This document shows, piece after piece, positions 58,103 through 64,000 of a stretch of DNA of 64,000 nucleotides. The translations under genes were made by a program, and so were the position numbers. The stretch comes from Salinarimonas sp046292825 (GTDB lineage: Bacteria > Pseudomonadota > Alphaproteobacteria > Rhizobiales > Beijerinckiaceae), in contig NZ_JBKBQG010000023.1 in the NCBI RefSeq assembly GCF_046292825.1, positions 1 through 64,000 on the forward strand, given 5' to 3'. The notes beneath the pieces were generated by a model that ran no database searches, was not told where the DNA came from, and saw nothing but the letters and a program-made list of their open reading frames with translations. Within the stretch, counting starts at the first letter, position 1. Each line of letters begins with the position of its first letter.

Positions 58103-59413
58103 TCACGTTCTCGGGCGCTTGTCAACGACGCGCTTGGCCTTGCCGACGGAGCGCTCGACGTCTCCCGGTCGCACCACCTCCACGCGCGCGGTAATTCCGA
58201 CGAGATTCTTGATGCGGTGGGCGAGGAGCGCGCCGAGCTGCACGCGCTCGCTTTCCGACGCCGCCTCGGGCAGCGCCTCCACGCGCACAGCCATCTCGTC
58301 CATGCGCCCCTCGCGGGTCAGCACGAGCTGGAAATGCGCCGAGAGGCCCGCGACCGCCAGGATCTGCTCCTCGATCTGCGTCGGGAACACGTTGACGCCG
58401 CGCAGGATGATCATGTCGTCCGAGCGCCCGGTGATCTTCGCCATGCGCCGCATCGAGCGCGCGGTGCCGGGCATCAGCCGGGTGATGTCGCGGGTGCGGT
58501 AGCGCACGATGGGCAGCGCCTCCTTGGTCAGCGAGGTGAAGACGAGCTCGCCCTCCTCGCCGTCCGGGAGCACCTGCCCCGTGTGCGGGTCGATGATCTC
58601 CGGGTAGAAATGGTCTTCCCAGAGATGCAGCCCGTCCTTCGTCTCCACGCATTCGTTGGCGACGCCCGGGCCCATCACCTCCGACAATCCGTAGATGTCG
58701 ACGGCATGCATGTCGAAGGCGCGCTCGATCTCCTCGCGCATCGCGTTCGTCCAGGGCTCGGCGCCGAAGATGCCGACCTGCAGCGAGCTCTCGCGCGGGT
58801 CGATGCCGCGGGCGCGGAATTCGTCGAGGATGGCGAGCATGTAGGAGGGGGTCACCATGATGATGCTCGGGCGGAAATCCTCGATGAGCATCACCTGCCG
58901 CTCGGTCATCCCGCCCGAGATCGGCACCACCGTGCAGCCGAGCCGCTCCGCCCCGTAATGCGCGCCGAGCCCGCCGGTGAACAGCCCGTAGCCGTAGGCG
59001 ATATGGCAGACGTCGCCGGGCCGCCCACCCGAGGCGCGGATCGAGCGCGCCATCAGGTCGGCCCAGATGTCGATGTCGCGCTTGGTATAGCCGACGACGG
59101 TCGGCTTGCCGGTCGTGCCCGAGGAGGCGTGGATGCGCGCGACCTTCTCGCGCGGCACCGCGAACATGCCGAAGGGATAGGTGTCGCGCAGGTCCTGCTT
59201 CGTGGTGAAGGGGAAACGCGCGAGGTCGGACAGCGCCTTCACGTCGCCCGGGTGCACGCCCGCCTCGTCGAAGCGGGCGCGGTAGAAGGGCGAGTTCTCG
59301 TAGGCGTGGTTCAGGCTCCAGCGGAGCCGCTCGAGCTGCAGCGCCTCGATCTCGTCGCGCGAGGCGATCTCGATCGGATCGAGGCTCGCGCGATCGGGCG
59401 TCCTGTCCTCCAT
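58103..59413 (-). CDS. paaK: Phenylacetate-CoA ligase
   Basis: The enzyme has 436 residues and activates phenylacetate to phenylacetyl-CoA with ATP, the first step of the paa pathway. The AMP-binding motif is IHASSGTTGKPTVVGYTK, and the later motifs GIFGAEPWTNAMREEIE, YGLSEVMGPGV and YRTRDITRL are complete. The C-terminal domain has GRSDDMIILRGVNVFPTQIE and the catalytic Lys in VGKAKRVVDKRP. It is the last enzyme gene of the paaG-paaI-paaK run and lies 28 bases after paaI. Confidence 0.97.
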   Translation of the reverse strand: MEDRTPDRASLDPIEIASRDEIEALQLERLRWSLNHAYENSPFYRARFDEAGVHPGDVKALSDLARFPFTTKQDLRDTYPFGMFAVPREKVARIHASSGTTGKPTVVGYTKRDIDIWADLMARSIRASGGRPGDVCHIAYGYGLFTGGLGAHYGAERLGCTVVPISGGMTERQVMLIEDFRPSIIMVTPSYMLAILDEFRARGIDPRESSLQVGIFGAEPWTNAMREEIERAFDMHAVDIYGLSEVMGPGVANECVETKDGLHLWEDHFYPEIIDPHTGQVLPDGEEGELVFTSLTKEALPIVRYRTRDITRLMPGTARSMRRMAKITGRSDDMIILRGVNVFPTQIEEQILAVAGLSAHFQLVLTREGRMDEMAVRVEALPEAASESERVQLGALLAHRIKNLVGITARVEVVRPGDVERSVGKAKRVVDKRPRT

Positions 59414-59441
59414 GGCGTTTCCCTCGGTCTTTTCGGTTTCG

Positions 59442-59879
59442 TTATTCGAGAATGCGGCCCTTCACCGTGCGGGCGTGGCCGCGGAACAGAGCGACCAGGG
59501 CGTCGTCCTGATTGGTGACGCGCACGTCGTAGACCCCCGAGCGCCCGGCGCGATGAACCTCCACCGCCTCCGCGCGCAAGAGATCGCCCTCGCGGGCGGG
59601 CGCGATGTAGGTGATGGCGCAGGACTGGGCGACGGTGCGCTGGTCGGTGCCGTTGCAGGCGAAGGCGAAGGCGGAATCGGCGAGCGTGAAGACGTAGCCG
59701 CCATGCGCCGTCTTGTGGCCGTTGGTCATCTCGGAGCGCACGCGCATCGTCAGCACGGCGCGGCCGAGCCCGATCTCGACGATCTCCATGCCGAGCGCGC
59801 GGCTCGCCTCGTCCTCCGCCCACATGCGCTCGGCGCAGGCGCGGGCGAGGGCGAGCGGGTCTTGCGGGGTCTCGCTCAT
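59442..59879 (-). CDS. paaI: Phenylacetate-pathway thioesterase PaaI
   Basis: This hot-dog thioesterase of 145 residues hydrolyses stalled hydroxylated phenylacetyl-CoA esters and so protects the CoA pool. The hallmark stretch MTNGHKTAHGGYVFTLADSA is complete, with the catalytic Asp in LADSAFAFACN. The length and the position between paaG and paaK support the name over other hot-dog proteins. Its start overlaps the paaG stop by ATGA. Confidence 0.94.
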   Translation of the reverse strand: MSETPQDPLALARACAERMWAEDEASRALGMEIVEIGLGRAVLTMRVRSEMTNGHKTAHGGYVFTLADSAFAFACNGTDQRTVAQSCAITYIAPAREGDLLRAEAVEVHRAGRSGVYDVRVTNQDDALVALFRGHARTVKGRILE

Positions 59880-60670
59880 CGCGTGCCTCCGAAGCGGGCG
59901 GGGCGCTTTTCGAGGAAGGCCGTGACGCCCTCGGCGTAATCCGGCGAGCGCCCGGCTTCGCGCTGGAGGTCGCGCTCGAGGTCGAGCTGGGCGTCAAGCG
60001 ATTGCGTGGCGGCGGCGTGGATCGCGCGCTTGATGGCGCCGTAGGCGCCCGTCGGTCCGGATGCGAGGCGCTTTGCGAGCGCCATCGCCTCGTCCTGGAG
60101 CGCCGCGTCGTCGACCGCCTTCCAGATCATCCCCCAGGCGGCCGCCGTCTCGGCATCGAGCGGCTCGCCGAGCATCGCGAGCGCCTTCGCCCGTGCCTCG
60201 CCGAGGAGCCGCGGCAATTGCCAGGTGCCGCCGGAATCCGGCACGAGGCCGATCTTCGCGAAAGCCTGCACGAATTTCGCCGAGCGCGCGGCGAGAACGA
60301 TGTCGCAGGCGAGCGCGATGTTCGCCCCCGCGCCCGCCGCGACGCCGTTCACCGCGCAGACGACCGGCTTGTCGAGGCCGCGGATCGCGCGCACCAGCGG
60401 GTTGTAATAGGTCTCGATCGTGTGGCCGAGATCGGGCGGCGGGCCGCCCGCGCGCGGGTCGCGCTTGCCGAGATCCTGGCCCGCGCAGAAGCCGCGGCCC
60501 GCGCCGGTGAGGACGACCGCGCGCACCGCGTCGTCGCGTGCGGCGTCCTCGAAGGCGGCGAGCGCGGCGCGCGAGAGGGCCTCGTCGAAGGAATTGAGCT
60601 TGTCGGGGCGGTTGAGCACGAGGCGCAGCACGCCCTCGTCGAGCGTGCGCAGCAGGACTTCCTCGGCCAT
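59876..60670 (-). CDS. paaG: Ring-1,2-epoxyphenylacetyl-CoA isomerase (enoyl-CoA hydratase family)
   Basis: The product has 264 residues in the crotonase fold. The oxyanion-hole segments are GAGRGFCAGQDLGKR and VNGVAAGAGANIALACD, and the C-terminal part KIGLVPDSGGTWQLPRLLG is typical of PaaG, which turns the ring epoxide into an oxepin. The start has GGAGG seven bases upstream; an in-frame ATG 66 bases earlier lacks support. It is first in a paaG-paaI-paaK run and divergent from paaN. Confidence 0.93.
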   Translation of the reverse strand: MAEEVLLRTLDEGVLRLVLNRPDKLNSFDEALSRAALAAFEDAARDDAVRAVVLTGAGRGFCAGQDLGKRDPRAGGPPPDLGHTIETYYNPLVRAIRGLDKPVVCAVNGVAAGAGANIALACDIVLAARSAKFVQAFAKIGLVPDSGGTWQLPRLLGEARAKALAMLGEPLDAETAAAWGMIWKAVDDAALQDEAMALAKRLASGPTGAYGAIKRAIHAAATQSLDAQLDLERDLQREAGRSPDYAEGVTAFLEKRPARFGGTR

Positions 60671-60738
60671 GGCATTTCCTCCCTGGCGCGGGGCGTCTGG
60701 CGGCCCCGTCGTCGTCGTCGACAAAAGGTCTTGCATAA

Positions 60739-60752
60739 ACCGACCGGTCAGT
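60739..60752. promoter_or_regulatory. Likely PaaR operator between paaG and paaN
   Basis: ACCGACCGGTCAGT is a near-perfect inverted repeat with one mismatched pair and the central GACCGGTC perfect. It lies about 70 bases from paaG and about 80 from paaN. ACCG...CGGT-type palindromes are typical TetR-family operators, and the PaaR-like regulator is encoded downstream of paaK. Binding here could control both directions. Confidence 0.6.
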
Positions 60753-60828
60753 CAATTATTCGCGCCACGCACACCGGAGGCGCCCTCGAGAGCGGCCCCG
60801 GCAAACACGAACACGGGAGGACGCCCCC

Positions 60829-62505
60829 ATGACGCGCGAGGCAACGGCTCTCTTCGAGCGCCATCGCAAGACGCTCGACGACGCGCTCGCCGCGAGCGCC
60901 CGGCGCGACTACTGGTCCGCTTTTCCCGAGATCCCGAGCGGCAAGATCTACGGCGAGACCGCCAAGGCCGACGGCGAGGCCGCCTTCGAGGCGCGGCTCG
61001 GCAAAAGTCTCGACCTTCCCGGCCACCCCGCCGATGCGGGCGAGGCGGGCGCGGAGGTCTCGCCCTATGGCGGCGCGCTCGGCATCCGCTATCCGCGCGC
61101 TTCGGTCGAGGCGCTGATCGAGGCCGCCTCGCGGGCGGCGCCGGCGCTCGCCGCGGCGGGCATCGAGGCGCGGGTCGGCGTGTGTCTCGAGATCCTGGCG
61201 CGGCTCAACAAGGCCTCGTTCGAGATGGCGAACGCCGTCATGCGCACGACCGGCCAGGGCTTTGCCATGGCGTTCCAGGCGGGCGGCCCGCACGCGCAGG
61301 ATCGCGGCCTCGAGGCCGTCACCTACGCCTATGCCGAGATGACGCGAACCCCCGCCCGCGCGACCTGGTCGAAGCAGGAGGGCAAGGGCGATCCGATCGT
61401 GCTCGAGAAGGAATGGCGCATCGTGCCGCGCGGCCTCGCGCTCACGATCGGCTGCAACACCTTCCCCACCTGGAACGGCTATCCGGGCCTGTTCGCGAGC
61501 CTGGCGACCGGCAATCCGGTGATCGTGAAGCCGCATCCCTCCGCCATCCTGCCGCTCGCGCTGACGGTCGCGATCGCCCGCGAGGTGCTCTCCGAGGCGG
61601 GGTTGCCGGCGGATGCGGTTCTGCTCGCGGTCGACGAGCCGGGCGCCGAGATCACCCGCGATCTCGCCGTGCGTCCGGAGATCGCGATCATCGACTATAC
61701 CGGCTCCTCGACCTTCGGATCGTGGCTGCGCCAGAACGCGCGCCAGGCGGCGATCTATTCGGAGGAGGCTGGCATCAACCCGGTGGTGATCGCGGGCGCG
61801 CCGAAATTCTCCGGCATGTGCCGCAACCTCGCCTTCTCGCTGTCGCTCTACAGCGGCCAGATGTGCACCGCGCCGCAGAACGTCTTCGTGCCCGCGGGCG
61901 GCATCGAGACCGATCAGGGCCACAAGTCCTTCGACGAGGTCGCCGCCGGCATCGCCACCGCCGTCGACGAGCTCCTCTCCGACCCCGCCCGCGCGATGGC
62001 GGTCTGCGGCGCCATCGCGGCGGATGCGACGATCGAGCGGGTGCGTTCGGCCGAGAGCCTCGGGCGTGTCGTGCGCGCCTCCGCTCCGATCGAGGGCGCG
62101 GGCGACGTGCGCACCGCGACGCCGCTCATCCTCGCGGTCGAGGCGAGCGCCGAGGACGCCTATTCCGAGGAGCGCTTCGGGCCGATCGCCTTCGTCGTCG
62201 CCTGCAAGGACGCCGACGACGCGCTCGCCCGCGCCGCCGCCTCCGCCCGCGCCCGCGGCGCGATCACGGCCGCGGTCTATGCGACCGACGAGGATTTCCT
62301 CGCGCGCGCAGCCGACGCCTTCGCGGCGGCGGGCGCGAACCTGTCCTGCAATCTGACCGGCGGCATCTACGTCAACCAGTCCGCCGCCTTCAGCGACTAC
62401 CACGCGACCGGGGCCAACCCGGCGGCGAATGCCAGCCTGACCGACACCGCCTTCGTCGCCGGACGCTTCCGGATCGTCGCGGTGCGCCGTCCGCAGGCTG
62501 CCTGA
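60829..62505 (+). CDS. paaN: Phenylacetic acid degradation protein PaaN (ring-opening aldehyde dehydrogenase)
   Basis: The enzyme has 558 residues, an aldehyde dehydrogenase of the PaaN type. The NAD-binding stretch begins IGCNTFPTWNGYPGL and KPHPSAILPLAL, and the catalytic Cys346 is in LYSGQMCTAPQNVF, preceded by the conserved IYSEEAGINPVVI. It oxidises the semialdehyde made after ring opening. It has no MaoC hydratase domain, which in E. coli PaaZ opens the ring, so a separate hydratase must exist. It is divergent from paaG and shares the operator region. Confidence 0.9.
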   Translation: MTREATALFERHRKTLDDALAASARRDYWSAFPEIPSGKIYGETAKADGEAAFEARLGKSLDLPGHPADAGEAGAEVSPYGGALGIRYPRASVEALIEAASRAAPALAAAGIEARVGVCLEILARLNKASFEMANAVMRTTGQGFAMAFQAGGPHAQDRGLEAVTYAYAEMTRTPARATWSKQEGKGDPIVLEKEWRIVPRGLALTIGCNTFPTWNGYPGLFASLATGNPVIVKPHPSAILPLALTVAIAREVLSEAGLPADAVLLAVDEPGAEITRDLAVRPEIAIIDYTGSSTFGSWLRQNARQAAIYSEEAGINPVVIAGAPKFSGMCRNLAFSLSLYSGQMCTAPQNVFVPAGGIETDQGHKSFDEVAAGIATAVDELLSDPARAMAVCGAIAADATIERVRSAESLGRVVRASAPIEGAGDVRTATPLILAVEASAEDAYSEERFGPIAFVVACKDADDALARAAASARARGAITAAVYATDEDFLARAADAFAAAGANLSCNLTGGIYVNQSAAFSDYHATGANPAANASLTDTAFVAGRFRIVAVRRPQAA

Positions 62506-62533
62506 CGACCTGTCCCAAGAGGGGGACGGCCCG

Positions 62534-62564
62534 GGGGCGCGCGCCGGAAAGAGCGCGCGTCCCC
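62534..62564 (+). other. GC-rich hairpin between paaN and the importer operon
   Basis: GGGGCGCGCGC and GCGCGCG-T-CCCC form an eleven-base-pair stem with a single bulged T and an eight-base loop CGGAAAGA. No T-run follows, so it is not a classical intrinsic terminator, but it may reduce read-through from paaN into the binding-protein gene or protect RNA ends. Confidence 0.45.
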
Positions 62565-62599
62565 ACGAGACAAACAACCGATCTCGGGAGGATCGCTCA

Positions 62600-63736
62600 A
62601 TGATGATGAAGAAGGCCGCAATCGCGGCCGCAGCTCTGCTCGCATCCACCGCTCTCGCCCAGGCCGAAATCCGGCTCGGCGCGAGCCTCTCCGTCACCGG
62701 CCCCGCCTCGTTCCTCGGCGATCCGGCGCTGAAGACGCTCGAGATGCTCGTCGAGGAGATCAACGCGAATGGCGGCATCGACGGCGAGCGCGTCGTGCTG
62801 ATCCATTACGACGATGCCGGCGACGCCAACCGCGCGCGCACCTTCGCCACCCGCCTCGTCGAGGACGACGAGGTTCACGCCGTGATCGGCGGCTCGACCA
62901 CCGGCACGACGATGGCGATGGCGCAGGTCTTCAACGAGGCGGAGATCCCGTTCATCTCGCTCGCGGGCGCGGTCGTCATCATCGATCCGGTTCAGCCCTT
63001 CGTCTTCAAGACGCCGCACACCGACCGGATGGCCTGCGAGAAGATCTTCGCCGACATCGAGAGCCGCGGGCTCACCCGCGTCGGCATGATCTCGGGCTCG
63101 GACGGCTTCGGCGCCTCGATGCGCGAGCAATGCCTCGACGTGGTGCAGGGAACCGGCATCGAGATCGTCGGGGACGAGACCTACGGCCCGACCGACGCCG
63201 ACATGACGCCCCAGCTCACCCGGCTCCGCAACACGCCCGGCATCGAGGCGATCGTCAATCCGGGCTTCGGCCAGGGCCCGACGGTGGTGACGCGCAACTT
63301 CGCCCAGCTCGGCATCGAGCTGCCGTTCTACCAGTCGCACGGCGTCGCCTCGCGCAGCTATATCGAGCTCTCCGGCCCCGCGTCGGAGGGCGTGCGCCTG
63401 CCCGGCACCGCGCTTCTCGTCGCCGACATCCTCCCCGCGGACGATCCGCAGCACGACGTCGTGCACGCCTATCGCGACGCCTTCGAGGGCCGCTTCAACC
63501 AGCCGGTCTCGACCTTCGGCGGCTATGCCCACGACGCCTTCCGCCTGATGGTCGACGCCATCTCCCGCGCCGACAGCCTCGACGGGGTCGCGATCCGCGA
63601 CGCCTTGCGTGCGACGGACGGGTTCGTCGGGACGACGGGCATCTACACGATGTCCGAGACGGACCACATGGGCCTCGACCTCTCCGCCTTCCGCATGCTC
63701 GAGATCCAGGGCGGCGATTGGGTGCTCGTGGATTGA
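62600..63736 (+). CDS. ABC importer substrate-binding protein, LivK type
   Basis: The protein has 378 residues. An export signal MMMKKAAIAAAALLASTALA ends before the mature EIRLGASLSVTGPAS, the usual beginning of branched-chain-amino-acid-type binding proteins. Hinge segments such as VHAVIGGSTTGTTMAMAQVF and TRVGMISGSDGFG are conserved. GGGAGG precedes the start at eight bases. The importer permease follows. Its place directly after paaN suggests uptake of phenylacetate or a related aromatic acid, as members of this family do in other bacteria; that is inference. Confidence 0.9.
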   Translation: MMMKKAAIAAAALLASTALAQAEIRLGASLSVTGPASFLGDPALKTLEMLVEEINANGGIDGERVVLIHYDDAGDANRARTFATRLVEDDEVHAVIGGSTTGTTMAMAQVFNEAEIPFISLAGAVVIIDPVQPFVFKTPHTDRMACEKIFADIESRGLTRVGMISGSDGFGASMREQCLDVVQGTGIEIVGDETYGPTDADMTPQLTRLRNTPGIEAIVNPGFGQGPTVVTRNFAQLGIELPFYQSHGVASRSYIELSGPASEGVRLPGTALLVADILPADDPQHDVVHAYRDAFEGRFNQPVSTFGGYAHDAFRLMVDAISRADSLDGVAIRDALRATDGFVGTTGIYTMSETDHMGLDLSAFRMLEIQGGDWVLVD

Positions 63737-63747
63737 GCGGGCGACCT

Positions 63748-63893
63748 CCCTCCCCGTAGGGGAGGGTGGCCTCCGAGGCGAAGCCGAAGGAGGTCGGGTG
63801 GGGCACGACGCGCAAAGAACAGTCTCCACCCTTCGGGCCCCACCCGGCCCGTGTCGCTGCCGCTCCACGGTCCACCCTCCCCTACGGGGAGGG
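63748..63893. repeat. Palindromic element between importer binding-protein and permease genes
   Basis: A perfect 22-base terminal inverted repeat frames it: CCCTCCCCGTAGGGGAGGG plus TGG on the left, and its exact reverse complement on the right. The inner segments GGAGGTCGGGTGGGGC and GGCCCCACCCGGCC provide a second paired layer. It starts 11 bases after the binding-protein stop and ends 16 bases before the permease start. Confidence 0.88.
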
Positions 63894-63909
63894 ACGAAAG
63901 GAGAGCATC

Positions 63910-64000
63910 ATGGCCGAGTTCCTGCAGTTCTTCTTCTCCGGGCTGACGGTGGGCGCGGTCTATGCGCTCGTCGCGCTCGGGTTCACGATGATCTACAACG
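63910..64000 (+). CDS. ABC importer inner-membrane permease, LivH type (partial, 3' end outside)
   Basis: Only the first 30 codons are present. They encode MAEFLQFFFSGLTVGAVYAL, then VALGFTMIYN, the characteristic first membrane helix of LivH-like permeases (SGLTVGAVYAL and the ALGFTMIY segment). AAAGGAGAG precedes the ATG at about six bases. It continues the importer operon beyond the window; a second permease and two ATPases would be expected next. Confidence 0.88.
   Translation, partial: MAEFLQFFFSGLTVGAVYALVALGFTMIYN

Overview
The window is a very GC-rich stretch of an alphaproteobacterial chromosome, with G or C at almost every third codon position. It most likely comes from the Hyphomicrobiales (Rhizobiales). 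The indicators are an RpoH with its RluA-family neighbour, a PodJ-like coiled-coil/SEL1 polarity protein, paired DUF5985 membrane proteins, an EcfG-type (GGAAC-N16-CGTT) promoter, and intergenic palindromes built on CCCTCCCC-GTA-GGGGAGGG ends. Genus cannot be fixed from the sequence alone. No phage genes, insertion sequences, integrases, CRISPR arrays or rRNA were seen. One tRNA (Glu, CTC) is present.

Layout. 1-390: two palindromic repeat elements, no gene. 391-8750: housekeeping and regulation (ribF, a MaoC hydratase, cheY and cheZ, a TetR regulator, a methyltransferase, a universal stress protein, a YHS protein, rpoH, an RluA-type pseudouridine synthase). 8844-8919: tRNA-Glu. 9026-30466: a surface-polysaccharide region of about 21 kb with an ABC-2 exporter of the Wzm/Wzt type, seven glycosyltransferases (one fused to an FkbM methyltransferase), four separate methyltransferases, a GT2-DUF2304-SMR trio, an NDP-sugar epimerase, a long CapD/FlaA1-like dehydratase, a polytopic membrane protein and a phosphomannomutase/phosphoglucomutase. 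30646-39635: a signalling locus. It has a winged-helix-like protein and two DUF5985 membrane proteins on the minus strand, divergent from a 1,944-residue soluble poly-HAMP hybrid kinase with three receiver domains that is translationally coupled to a REC-PAS-kinase-REC protein. 39491-49599: two RND efflux modules (adaptor plus permease), each next to its own TetR regulator and each with a different palindromic operator. 50097-57308: the PodJ-like protein, a TauE/SafE exporter with its TIGR02186 partner, and an M20 peptidase. 57320-64000: phenylacetate catabolism (paaG-paaI-paaK and a TetR regulator on minus, paaN on plus) followed by the start of a branched-chain-amino-acid-type ABC importer that runs off the window.

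How the parts work together. In the polysaccharide region, NDP-sugars made by the mutase, dehydratase and epimerase feed the glycosyltransferases. Methyltransferases may cap or decorate the chain, and Wzm/Wzt would export it (O-antigen or capsule by the ABC pathway). Many genes there overlap by ATGA, so they are translated as operons. The phenylacetate genes supply the CoA ligase, the ring-epoxide isomerase, a thioesterase and an aldehyde dehydrogenase. The ring epoxidase paaABCDE is not in the window.

Most unusual items: the poly-HAMP kinase locus with its exact 276-bp tandem units, internal sequence homogenisation and general-stress promoter; the family of nested palindromic elements, one of them placed between an importer's binding-protein and permease genes; the GT4-FkbM fusion; and the RND permease whose C-terminus runs 145 bp into the convergent kinase gene.
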